Part shown: in pieces, positions 15,874-22,815 of the stretch
Layout of the letters: each line of letters starts with the position of its first letter
Position numbering within the stretch: the first letter of the stretch is position 1
Source of the DNA: a virus
Length of the DNA: 30,809 nucleotides
Strand: one strand, 5' to 3'
Virus record (IMG/VR): IMGVR_UViG_3300021365_000064
Location: 1-30,809 of that record
Notes under the pieces: model-generated
Seen by the model: the letters and a program-made list of their open reading frames with translations, nothing else
Told to the model about the DNA's origin: nothing
The model's database searches: none
Program-made: the position numbers and the translations under genes

Positions 15874-16935
15874 CTATTTCTGCAATTCAATAGCACACTC
15901 AGGACGGAGAACTCCGTGACCCATAGCATACTTTGCAACAAAAAGTGTTCCTTGACGCTCGATTTGATACTCGCTTTCAGTAGCAAGATCAAGAAGCTTC
16001 ACAGTTCCGACAGCAGCAGAATGAGAAACAACACCAAGAGTATTAGTGAAGTTACCATTATACCCAGCACCACCAGCTCCGAATACATCATTGCTAGATG
16101 CACCATCTCCAGTAGCAACAGCTGATAAATCAGTTGAAGGAATGTGATTAGATTTGTAGATAGTGATACCAGCTACTTGTGGGATTGATCCAGAAGCAAT
16201 GCTACCTACTCCTCCTACGTCTTTATTGACAGCAGAAGTAGAAATAGCCAACGCACCTGCACCACCTGTAATGAGCTTGTAATACTCCTGCGGACGAAGG
16301 ACTGCAAAACGACCGTCACTAGGAACGTCATTTTCGTCAAGCTTCTGAGCAGCAGTGAATAAAGCAGCTACAAGTTCTGCACCAGTAGGATCAGTATTAT
16401 CAGCATCATCAGTTGAATCAGCTCCGTCTCCCATTGCATTAGCAGAAACATCAAGAATACCACCAACTTTACCACCAGTAACAGCAGCAGATGTACGAGC
16501 AGCAGCGATAAAGGTTTTAGCTAGAGCAGTATCAAAACGAACTGCAAGTGCTTTACCTAACTCATTCGCGTAAACGGAACGAATATCGTAGTGATTCTTA
16601 ACGTCATCAATGTTAGCCAAGAAAGTAGAAGCAAGTAACATCTTATCGATGGTGATTACTTTCTCTGCCTTTTTGATGTCACTCAAGTATGAGTTTCCAC
16701 CGTCAGCGATGTTTTCGCCAGGTGTGTGGTAAGAAGCAGAAGCTACACCAGTAACTGGGAACTGAGCTGATTTACCGTTTTCGATTGTGCGGACAGTGTG
16801 TAAAGGTTTGAAGATGTTCGACTCCTCAAAAGTTTGTAAGATTTCTCCACTAAACTTCTTAAGAAACAAAGCATCGTCAGCACCAGCACTATTAATCTGT
16901 CCCACACGTGAGGGGGATGTATCTCCATTAGCCAT
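15874..16935 (-). CDS. Major capsid protein (gp10-like)
   Basis: A 353-residue HK97-fold shell protein; T7 gp10A is 344. Motifs: LFLKKFSGEILQTFEESNIF, RTIENGKSAQFPVTG, ADGGNSYLSDIKKAEKVITI, DKMLLASTFLANIDDVKNHY and RFAVLRPQEYYKLI, which are typical for T7-like capsids. It is flanked by the window's two real non-coding gaps. ATG 16935 follows an A/T-rich leader (AACAAACATATATT) without Shine-Dalgarno sequence, odd for what should be the most abundant product. The next stop is TAG at 15874; I see no obvious extended 10B-like form. Confidence 0.97.
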   Translation of the reverse strand: MANGDTSPSRVGQINSAGADDALFLKKFSGEILQTFEESNIFKPLHTVRTIENGKSAQFPVTGVASASYHTPGENIADGGNSYLSDIKKAEKVITIDKMLLASTFLANIDDVKNHYDIRSVYANELGKALAVRFDTALAKTFIAAARTSAAVTGGKVGGILDVSANAMGDGADSTDDADNTDPTGAELVAALFTAAQKLDENDVPSDGRFAVLRPQEYYKLITGGAGALAISTSAVNKDVGGVGSIASGSIPQVAGITIYKSNHIPSTDLSAVATGDGASSNDVFGAGGAGYNGNFTNTLGVVSHSAAVGTVKLLDLATESEYQIERQGTLFVAKYAMGHGVLRPECAIELQK

Positions 16936-17053
16936 AATATATGTTTGTTGTAATTGTTATTATTATTAGTATTTGTTTTTCGACTTTCGTTTGAACCTTT
17001 GATCGAGATTGTCCACCGCAGTGGGTCTTAACATTAGTACTACTAATTGTCTG
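16936..17053 (-). promoter_or_regulatory. Leader region of the capsid gene (inverted repeat plus UNCG hairpin)
   Basis: A 118-nt non-coding stretch, rare in this genome. It has an exact 7-bp inverted repeat ATTAGTA-N-TACTAAT at 17033-17047. Closer to the gene is a small hairpin CCAC-TGCG-GTGG (minus strand; 17013-17024) whose loop fits the stable C(UNCG)G type. Then comes an A/T-rich stretch up to the start codon. T7 has its strong phi10 promoter here. I infer a phage promoter and/or transcript-stabilising element; the promoter consensus of this polymerase is unknown. Confidence 0.4.
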
Positions 17054-17170
17054 TTAAAGTAAATTAAGTATTATAATTCCACCTAAACATAGAACAGTCA
17101 AGACAATAGCCTTCTCCTTCTTGCTCAAGTTATTATAAATTCTTATTAGTCTTTTTAATTGATTTCTCAT
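17054..17170 (-). CDS. Possible 38-residue membrane peptide
   Basis: A short frame from ATG 17170: MRNQLKRLIRIYNNLSKKEK, then one hydrophobic segment AIVLTVLCLGGIIILNLL to the stop. Charge distribution (basic N-terminus, hydrophobic C-terminus) is that of a small inner-membrane protein. It overlaps the end of the lipoprotein-like gene by 38 nt and lacks a good ribosome binding site. Without it the gap before the capsid gene would be about 200 nt. It could be a small lysis-related peptide or a chance frame. Confidence 0.38.
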   Translation of the reverse strand: MRNQLKRLIRIYNNLSKKEKAIVLTVLCLGGIIILNLL

Positions 17171-17582
17171 TATTATTAGATTTTTTCTGTACGTATCGGG
17201 TATAAAAGATAGGGACTATGTTCCATAGAATAACACCTACAAGACATAGTTTCAAGAAACCATATACTTCATCTAACATAGAATCAAAGAATCCGTTATC
17301 CATCTTCTCATCTAATTGTTGTTGTACAAGTTCCTGTACATCTCCTTCGGATATAGCTTTAACTTTTTTAGCTAATCCTTTGTTCTCCTCCATTAACTTA
17401 GCACCCTCTCCTAATCCCCATCCAAGGGCAGCACCACCAGCAGCAGGACCAGGACCACCAAGGCTACCAACAGTTGCCCCACCTACACTGCCTATTAAAG
17501 GATAAAAAGAAGCCTTGGAACATCCACCAAAAAGAACCAGAACCAACACTGGCAAGAAAAAAGATGGAGTCCAAGGCTTCAA
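17133..17582 (-). CDS. Lipoprotein-like, Gly-rich protein with C-terminal membrane segment, unknown function
   Basis: A 149-residue protein between scaffold and capsid genes. The start is TTG at 17582 (MKPWTPSFFLPVLVLVLF), a good secretion signal, followed by GGC at residues 19-21, which could be a lipobox although Phe at -3 is unusual. Residues about 27-60 are a glycine-zipper-like stretch (GSVGGATVGSLGGPGPAAGG). Residues about 60-95 are helical. Residues about 107-127 (FLKLCLVGVILWNIVPIFY) form a membrane segment. The tail is Asn/Lys-rich. The frame is continuous with the scaffold gene through a single TAG stop at 17598-17600. I recognise no family; an outer-membrane or lysis role is only a guess. 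Confidence 0.65.
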   Translation of the reverse strand: MKPWTPSFFLPVLVLVLFGGCSKASFYPLIGSVGGATVGSLGGPGPAAGGAALGWGLGEGAKLMEENKGLAKKVKAISEGDVQELVQQQLDEKMDNGFFDSMLDEVYGFLKLCLVGVILWNIVPIFYTRYVQKKSNNNEKSIKKTNKNL

Positions 17583-17597
17583 ACCTACAATAAAAGT

Positions 17598-18350
17598 CTA
17601 TATATTACTGACAGATATACGTCTGTCAATCTCTTCGTGATATGCTTTATCTCCACTCCTATATCTAGGATCAGATTGAGCACGAGCTAATTCCTGCATG
17701 GAACGAAAGGGCATAGTAGATGACTTGTTAACTGCTCCTTGTACTAGTCGAGGACTAACACCATTCTCTGCTTTAAATTGAGCGTACAATCCTTTAGTGG
17801 CTAACTTAGCTTGTTCAATTGTACCGTTCTGTACGATTTCATCAAAGGTATTTACCTCTTCAGGAGATAAGTTATTAGCTGCCCATTCTGCCATTTGATC
17901 CCAATTCCCATCAGCTACAGACTTGATGCTACCTTCTTCACTTTGCATAAGTGCCTGTTGACCAGCAGCATAGCTATCTACTATCTCCTTCGATATCCCA
18001 GCTTTAGCAAGATTCTCATAGGTCTCCTCAGATAGCTTACCATCATTTTGAAAGAACTCTTTAGAAGCTTCCACAACAATATTGTTACTATCCAAGTCTT
18101 CCTTCTGAGTGTCATCGGTTTCTTCTTGTACTTCAGATTCTTCCTCCTGTTCAACCCCTGCTCCCATTTTCTTTTCAAGTTCACTATAGGCACTAGCCAT
18201 GTCTTCAGCACTTTTAAACTTTTCTGGCAACCACTCAGGTCTATTATCTTCCGTCTGTTCTTCAGGTACTGCTTCAACAGACTCTTCTGATTCGGGGTCA
18301 ATCTCCTGTGGTGCTTTCTCATTTATCTCTACTCGGTGTAATTCAGCCAT
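17598..18350 (-). CDS. Capsid assembly scaffolding protein (gp9-like)
   Basis: A 250-residue, strongly acidic protein (T7 gp9 is 307) that guides prohead assembly and is then lost. The N-terminal third is rich in Glu (DPESEESVEAVPEEQTEDN). It contains PEWLPEKFKSAEDMASAYSE, a motif common in scaffolds of T7-like phages. Toward the end come SPRLVQGAVNKSS and FRSMQELARAQSDPRYRSGD with YHEEIDRRI, the usual C-terminal motif thought to contact the capsid protein. It lies 2 nt after the portal gene. AAGAAGAG lies upstream of ATG 18350. Confidence 0.93.
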   Translation of the reverse strand: MAELHRVEINEKAPQEIDPESEESVEAVPEEQTEDNRPEWLPEKFKSAEDMASAYSELEKKMGAGVEQEEESEVQEETDDTQKEDLDSNNIVVEASKEFFQNDGKLSEETYENLAKAGISKEIVDSYAAGQQALMQSEEGSIKSVADGNWDQMAEWAANNLSPEEVNTFDEIVQNGTIEQAKLATKGLYAQFKAENGVSPRLVQGAVNKSSTMPFRSMQELARAQSDPRYRSGDKAYHEEIDRRISVSNI

Positions 18351-18352
18351 AT

Positions 18353-19912
18353 CTACTCTTCTTGTGGTTGTTGTTGACTACTCATGTACTGCTCTTGTGC
18401 AGCATTGATAGCAGGTGCTACAGCAGGTCCACCCAACTTCATCATCATCTCTTGTTGTTGGGCTTGCTGCATAGCTTGTTGAATTTCTTCATCTGATTTG
18501 ATTAAACCTTCTGTTTCAATACCTAACGCAGTAGCTCTTCTCTTGAAGTAATCTGATACGTTAACATACTGTGCTACTGCTTGTGGTCCTACTATTTGAT
18601 TAGCACCTGCAAGGAATAGATCAAGTTTTTGTAAGTCATTACCTCGTCCTAGTGCTTCAACACCAGTAACAATAGTAGGTTTAACAATGTCTTTAGGTAA
18701 CTTAGGAAGTCTTCCTTCTTTACTCATCCTTGCCATTAACCTAGTAACGACAGGCATTTGAAACTCTTGTGATAATAAAGAATACAATCCACCAAGTGCA
18801 GCTTCTAACTCCTGAGATAACATTCTTATCTCCTCTGCTGTTACTCGTTCTGCATCTCTGACTACTCCACTGTTAAGAAGGAAAGCTTGAGACAGTCTGT
18901 CACTGATTCCATTCATTACTCCTTGTGCAGTACGGAAGTCATTGAACTTGTTAAGTTGTAACACAGATACATCTCCATCACTTCCTTGTACAATTGCACC
19001 GTTAGGAGATTCAGATAAAGTCTTAGCCCTGGTTGTACCGTTAGGATTAACCATGAAGAGAACCTTAGCTGCTGCTGCACTTCCTTCGACTATCGCTTTT
19101 GTTAGTGCCTCTAGTGATTTAAGATCACCTAAGTACTCCTCTACAAAGCCACGTCCATAATCTTCACCGTCTATCCTTGTATAACGAAGAGGAAGAAAGG
19201 GAGACTTTTCAACAGGGTATCTACCCTTTGACTCCTCAATGACCATTCCCTTTACATCTTGTTGTACTATAAATTCATTACCTTCTCTGATAACAGAGGT
19301 GTATAGATCACAGCTATTCTCTTTCTCTTGACGATAGACTTCTTCTCTTACAGACTCAGGAAGCATCATCGGAGCAACAGTTTCTTTGATAGCTATGTGT
19401 GTTACGTTACCCATTGGGTCTCTCTTCACTACATAACGATCCAATCGAAATACCCTCATCCCTCCTTCGTCAGGTAAGTATAACAAAGTATTTCCAGCTA
19501 CCAATAAATTCTTTAACGCTTCAAATACTCCTACTCTAAATGCTTCGACTTCTACTTCTTGAGATACACTTCGTTCTACATCTGCTAAAGCTTTCTCTAA
19601 GTCAGATCGTAATTGCTCTCCTCCCTCTGGTCCTAACTCCTGCTTTGCTTTATCTAATTCATACCTGTCTATAACAAGACGAAAGAACGGAGCGTTAGGT
19701 GGTAACAGTGCTAATAGTAATTTAGAAGCTAAGTTGTTAACTCCTCTAGCTCCTACTCCTTGATACGGTGTGTAATACTTAGTAGCGTAGTTATGCCCAT
19801 CGGGAGGCATGATATAAGGAATAGTTAACTCAGATGAGGTACGACCTCTATCCAAGAAAGACCAACGCTGGTTCTCTAAGGAGTGGTATAAGCCTTGGGC
19901 TGTTTCTTGCAT
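18353..19912 (-). CDS. Head-tail connector / portal protein (gp8-like)
   Basis: A 519-residue portal (T7 gp8 is 536). Motifs in order: RTSSELTIPYIMPPDGHNYA, TPYQGVGARGVNNLASKLLL, ALLPPNAPFFRL, FEALKNLLVAGNTLLYLP, FRLDRYVVKRDPMGNV, LPLRYTRIDGEDYGRGFVEE, YLGDLKSLEALTKAIVEGSA, and RVTAEEIRMLSQELEAALGG, all matching this family. The C-terminus is Gln/Met-rich. The longer frame starts with TTG at 19924; I prefer ATG 19912, which follows the previous stop by one nucleotide. Confidence 0.96.
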   Translation of the reverse strand: MQETAQGLYHSLENQRWSFLDRGRTSSELTIPYIMPPDGHNYATKYYTPYQGVGARGVNNLASKLLLALLPPNAPFFRLVIDRYELDKAKQELGPEGGEQLRSDLEKALADVERSVSQEVEVEAFRVGVFEALKNLLVAGNTLLYLPDEGGMRVFRLDRYVVKRDPMGNVTHIAIKETVAPMMLPESVREEVYRQEKENSCDLYTSVIREGNEFIVQQDVKGMVIEESKGRYPVEKSPFLPLRYTRIDGEDYGRGFVEEYLGDLKSLEALTKAIVEGSAAAAKVLFMVNPNGTTRAKTLSESPNGAIVQGSDGDVSVLQLNKFNDFRTAQGVMNGISDRLSQAFLLNSGVVRDAERVTAEEIRMLSQELEAALGGLYSLLSQEFQMPVVTRLMARMSKEGRLPKLPKDIVKPTIVTGVEALGRGNDLQKLDLFLAGANQIVGPQAVAQYVNVSDYFKRRATALGIETEGLIKSDEEIQQAMQQAQQQEMMMKLGGPAVAPAINAAQEQYMSSQQQPQEE

Positions 19913-19913
19913 C

Positions 19914-20111
19914 TTACTCGTCAACGACGTTAGCCGCTACATCGTCGCACTTCCAAGGACCACTTTCTTTAACACGGAAACGCCACTCTCCTTCAACCTC
20001 TTCGGGTTCTGCGTATTTAATAGTGCCAACGGCTGGGATACCTAAGTATGCTTCAAGACGAGTTATCTCTGCTTGTGCCTCTGATTCTGTGGAATGTACT
20101 GAGTATTTCAT
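19914..20111 (-). CDS. Small conserved phage protein of unknown function
   Basis: A 65-residue protein from ATG 20111, 4 nt after the stop of the LamG-like gene; the longer frame from 20159 overlaps that gene. Sequence features: MKYSVHSTESEAQAEITRLE, AYLGIP, KYAEPEEVEGEWRFRVK and GPWKCDDVAANVVDE. I remember similar small proteins (a KY start, a helix with ExEA, then a Trp-rich beta part and WKCD) near the portal gene in marine phages, without a known role. Confidence 0.72.
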   Translation of the reverse strand: MKYSVHSTESEAQAEITRLEAYLGIPAVGTIKYAEPEEVEGEWRFRVKESGPWKCDDVAANVVDE

Positions 20112-20115
20112 TGTT

Positions 20116-21270
20116 TTACCAAGAGGTGAGTGTTGGGAGTCCGCTGTACTTATTAGCAAAGTAACTGTTAATAGTGTTCAAATCTGAAGTGCTAAGAATA
20201 GAATCAAAGAAGATAGCTTCGTAAATATCGCCTGTTGTTTTTGTAGTCCCTGATGAACCAATTGCCTCATGCACAAAAGTCGTTGACTGAGTTCTTGTGC
20301 CTAATAAAGTGCTTCCATCTCTATGTGCTTTTAAAGAGTTCGATCCATCTCTACTGTAGGTAAGCATATTAAGAGAGGTTAAATCGATGTTAGTTACAAA
20401 AGGTCCAGGGTATATATCTTCAAGCGGTCCGTAATATCCTAATTGAATGCTACCACCTCCGTCTTCATTTGGTGCTGCGTAATAATTAGAACTAGTAGAA
20501 TCACCGTTACCAACCATTATAATAGTCCACGGTTGAGTGCTGGCCCTACTTATTGAGTTAGCTAAATTTAGTACATCGCCTCCATCAAAGCTTACATACT
20601 TATCGTCACCGCTAACATTGAATGTAGGTTGTGCGGAACCTGTAGCTTGAGTGCCATCATAACTTGTAGCTTGTCCACTTCTGTCACCCCAAGTACTTAC
20701 TGCTAATCCACTTGCTGGATTGTTTACCTGATCGCTACCATCTAAAATGGCGGCATCGAAGTGCATCTTAGGTTGAACTGATATAGTGTAGTTCGTGCTA
20801 GTAAATAAACCACCGCTGTAACCGAGCTGATTAGCTGCGTAGTTAGGATCGTACTGAGAATCGTAATCAAATGTATTCCAATATGTACCGTCCCACCAAC
20901 GAAGTTTTCCTGTGTTGGTCTCTAAGTATACATCACCTGTAGCTGGGTTGGATGGTAAGCCAGTATCTGCACCTGATGATATATAAGGCATACCAAGAGT
21001 AGTGCGAGCAGCGGATGCGTCTGCATCATCTACAAGAGTAGCTCCGAATGCTGAGATGCCGTGTACGCTAGATGTTAATGCTTCGTGATTACCTAAAGAA
21101 ACTTGTGTAGCTAACCCGCTGATGTCTGCCGCCTGAACGGGAGCCGCTGCCATTAGGTTGGTAACGGTCAATTGTTTTGTCGTACTATCGGTATCATCTA
21201 CAACAGCCAGGAAATCAGCTCCAGCTACTGTTGATAAAACTCCGAGTTCACTAATTTTTTTATTGGCCAT
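20116..21270 (-). CDS. LamG/concanavalin-like structural protein, probable virion adhesin
   Basis: A 384-residue protein. Residues 1-45 (ANKKISELGVLSTVAGADFL, AVVDDTDSTTKQLTVTNL) form an N-terminal motif found at the start of phage fibre-type proteins. Residues about 85-130 contain a short sugar-tip-like motif (TGDVYLETNTGKLRWWDGTYW). Residues about 165-384 look like a LamG/concanavalin A-like beta sandwich: KMHFDAAILDGSD, STWGDRSGQATSY, PWTIIMVGNGD, and the typical ending GDIYEAIFFDSILSTSDLNT with INSYFANKYSG. Such domains bind carbohydrate. Its place just before the portal gene suggests a head decoration or side fibre rather than the main tail fibre. That role is inference. Confidence 0.8.
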   Translation of the reverse strand: MANKKISELGVLSTVAGADFLAVVDDTDSTTKQLTVTNLMAAAPVQAADISGLATQVSLGNHEALTSSVHGISAFGATLVDDADASAARTTLGMPYISSGADTGLPSNPATGDVYLETNTGKLRWWDGTYWNTFDYDSQYDPNYAANQLGYSGGLFTSTNYTISVQPKMHFDAAILDGSDQVNNPASGLAVSTWGDRSGQATSYDGTQATGSAQPTFNVSGDDKYVSFDGGDVLNLANSISRASTQPWTIIMVGNGDSTSSNYYAAPNEDGGGSIQLGYYGPLEDIYPGPFVTNIDLTSLNMLTYSRDGSNSLKAHRDGSTLLGTRTQSTTFVHEAIGSSGTTKTTGDIYEAIFFDSILSTSDLNTINSYFANKYSGLPTLTSW

Positions 21271-21275
21271 AAGTA

Positions 21276-21476
21276 TTAAGCAGGTTCAAATAATAATATT
21301 TCATTTAGTTCAGTAACTAAAGGTTCACTTAATTCTGTAAGTAAAGCTCCATCAATAACAGGAGTCTGAGGTGTATCAAATCCATACAAAGCACCAAAGA
21401 CAGGTCTGAGTAATTGATTAGGTATTGTTGTTATCTCGCTAGGTTTATCTAGCTGATCTGTGAAGGTGATAGACAT
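21276..21476 (-). CDS. Hypothetical protein, 66 residues
   Basis: A small acidic protein (MSITFTDQLDKPSEITTIPN ... ALLTELSEPLVTELNEILLF) with no membrane segment or known motif. Its ATG overlaps the stop of the gene before it (TAATG), so translation is probably coupled. It is 5 nt upstream of the LamG-like gene and may be a small structural or assembly partner of it; this is inferred from position only. Confidence 0.6.
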   Translation of the reverse strand: MSITFTDQLDKPSEITTIPNQLLRPVFGALYGFDTPQTPVIDGALLTELSEPLVTELNEILLFEPA

Positions 21477-21793
21477 TAAAGAGAGTCAGTAGAACCTGTT
21501 GCGTATACACTGTAAGTACCATCTGTTCTCGCTGATACATTACCTCTGATCTGTTCGTAGTGTCCGTGGTCATCTCTAACCATGACAGCACCGTCAGCTG
21601 TTACAGCTTCAGAGTGAATGACAAACCAAGCACCACCGATGTACGCTTCTATATCTACCGTACCTCCTGTGGTTACTGCGGAAGAAGCGATTACAAAGGT
21701 CCAACCCTTAGAACGCTCTACTGAGAATGAACTGCCAGCCCCTGTTGCAACAACAGATGATAGCAAAGTCTTTTTTGAGAGTGTGCGAAGCAT
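21476..21793 (-). CDS. Hypothetical beta-rich protein, probable virion component
   Basis: A 105-residue protein with many alternating Val/Thr/Ser/Gly residues. After a short basic start (MLRTLSKKTLLSSVVATGAG) come SFSVERSKGWTFVIASSAVT, VDIEAYIGGAWFVIHSEAVT and YEQIRGNVSARTDGTYSVYA. This pattern is that of a small beta-sandwich phage structural protein. No family recognised. It begins a short coupled group of two genes leading into the LamG-like gene. Confidence 0.62.
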   Translation of the reverse strand: MLRTLSKKTLLSSVVATGAGSSFSVERSKGWTFVIASSAVTTGGTVDIEAYIGGAWFVIHSEAVTADGAVMVRDDHGHYEQIRGNVSARTDGTYSVYATGSTDSL

Positions 21794-21816
21794 GATATTA
21801 TATAGTTATATTGTTA

Positions 21817-22023
21817 TTAAGAAGACATATAGACACCAGTACCACCAGATGATCCACCAAGTGTAGGTCTAGCAGAACGCTTTAACTGTGCTTGTGCTCC
21901 TACCTTCTTCTTCTTAGGCTGTGTTTGTCTAACAGTCTTAGATGCTTCAGCTACAGGAGGAGGTGGTGGAGGAGGAGCTGGAGGTGGAGGAGGTGGAGGA
22001 ATATCGGGTGCTGACATACACAT
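21817..22023 (-). CDS. Proline-rich small protein, possible gp7.3-like tail assembly protein
   Basis: A 68-residue protein with two runs of seven prolines split by one Ala (about residues 9-23), then a Lys-rich middle (QTQPKKKKVGAQAQLKRS) and a Gly/Ser end (GGSSGGTGVYMSS). The order Lys-rich then Ser/Gly-rich end recalls T7 gp7.3, which also lies before the portal gene and takes part in tail assembly; I also recall proline-run proteins of this kind in other marine podophages. The homology is weak because of low complexity. Confidence 0.6.
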   Translation of the reverse strand: MCMSAPDIPPPPPPPAPPPPPPPVAEASKTVRQTQPKKKKVGAQAQLKRSARPTLGGSSGGTGVYMSS

Positions 22024-22025
22024 GG

Positions 22026-22220
22026 TTAGTCTTTTGTTAAAATGTTATTTTGTATTTGATCGTTATAAGTTTGTCTGAGGAATCTGATTACAGATACTTG
22101 ACCACTCTTAAACCAAACATCTTTTTCTGTGTTCGTCAAGTCAGGACATTTGTCAGGGTATAATTGTTCTAAGCGTTTAATCATAGCCTCGCTTATAGCT
22201 GGCATTAGTTCATCTTCCAT
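22026..22220 (-). CDS. Hypothetical protein, 64 residues
   Basis: From ATG 22220: MEDELMPAISEAMIKRLEQL, then YPDKCPDLTNTEKDVWFKSG, then QVSVIRFLRQTYNDQI. A small helical protein. The frame is open to 22241, but 22220 forms a TAATG overlap with the stop of the gene before it, the same arrangement as at 21476. The pattern 'LYP.K.PDL...E..VWFKSGQ..VIRFL' seems conserved in phages as I remember, with unknown function. Confidence 0.62.
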   Translation of the reverse strand: MEDELMPAISEAMIKRLEQLYPDKCPDLTNTEKDVWFKSGQVSVIRFLRQTYNDQIQNNILTKD

Positions 22221-22456
22221 TATTGCGTGTCTCCAGTCCATATATAAAGTGGTGTCATTTCTCCTACATAAGCTCCTCCAATGTTGAAACTAAAGAACTC
22301 CATAGCATCTTCCATTGTCATATCATCTCTTAACATAAGTATCTCTAAGATTCTTTCAATAGAATAAACATATCTTCCATCGTGATACTCTTGACCTATG
22401 ATAGCTTCATTAAATCCATCTGCTTTTATCTGCTCTTTTTCTATAGGTGCTATCAT
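22220..22456 (-). CDS. Conserved phage hypothetical protein, 78 residues
   Basis: Contains KADGFNEAIIGQEYHDGRYV, YSIERILEILMLRDDMTMED and AMEFFSFNIGGAYVGEMTPL. This layout (ADGFD.AIIG, then a Tyr-rich strand, then EIL..RDGM..EEA.E.F.FN..GA.VGE.TP) is a very widespread small phage protein of unknown function. ATG 22456 overlaps the TGA of the gene before it (ATGA), with GGAG about 12 nt upstream. Confidence 0.75.
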   Translation of the reverse strand: MIAPIEKEQIKADGFNEAIIGQEYHDGRYVYSIERILEILMLRDDMTMEDAMEFFSFNIGGAYVGEMTPLYIWTGDTQ

Positions 22457-22815
22457 TTATTATAACTCCTATCATCTAGTTCACTAGGTAAACTACCTTT
22501 TGTTATTTGATCTTCGGTCCACAGGAACGCACTGGCATTCCACAGTATAGCACCTGCGTGATCTTCTGATTCATCTCCTTCACTAAGTGCTAACAAATGT
22601 CTACTCATGCTATCTATTAATCTACTGAGTGGGAATCCGTTGTGCCAGTTGTTGTCTCCGTAGAGTTTGCCTCCTTCTTCGTATCGTCTGGCAAGGGAGC
22701 GAAGGGCGATTGGAGGAATAAGGCTGAATCGTCCCCGTCCAGTAGCCCTGTCACGCTCCGCACCAGTGGCATAATGTTCTTTCTCTCCAGAGTTTGGTAG
22801 TTCTTCGGTGTCCAT
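22453..22815 (-). CDS. dATP/dGTP diphosphohydrolase-like protein (DUF5664 family)
   Basis: A 120-residue protein. Motifs: FSLIPPIALRSLARRYEEGG, KLYGDNNWHNGFPLSRLIDS, MSRHLLALSEGDESEDHAGA and ILWNASAFLW. The sequence RFSLIPP ... A..YG..NW ... G.p.SR..DS..RH......GD...EDH..A..WN is that of a family named after dATP/dGTP diphosphohydrolase N-terminal domains (MazG-like all-alpha NTP hydrolases). It presumably adjusts nucleotide pools. Members have been linked to phages with 2-aminoadenine DNA, but I see no PurZ gene here. It starts 199 nt inside the exonuclease gene in another frame, with no Shine-Dalgarno sequence. Confidence 0.8.
   Translation of the reverse strand: MDTEELPNSGEKEHYATGAERDRATGRGRFSLIPPIALRSLARRYEEGGKLYGDNNWHNGFPLSRLIDSMSRHLLALSEGDESEDHAGAILWNASAFLWTEDQITKGSLPSELDDRSYNK

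Noticed and set aside
15789-15992. 67-residue minus-strand frame across the capsid end and trailer
   Set aside because: Overlaps the capsid C-terminus in another frame and covers the hairpin; no motif and no ribosome binding site.
17598-17600. Scaffold gene extended by amber readthrough as the main product
   Set aside because: The downstream frame begins with a good secretion signal after TTG 17582, which would be buried in a fusion; kept only as a minor possibility.
17981-18322. 113-residue minus-strand frame inside the scaffold gene
   Set aside because: Lys/Arg/Leu-rich frame created by the Glu-rich scaffold codons read one base off; scaffold motifs are clear in the main frame.
22453-22815. 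Evidence for a 2-aminoadenine (Z) genome
   Set aside because: Only one weakly linked family member is present; no PurZ and no Z-type polymerase are seen in the window.
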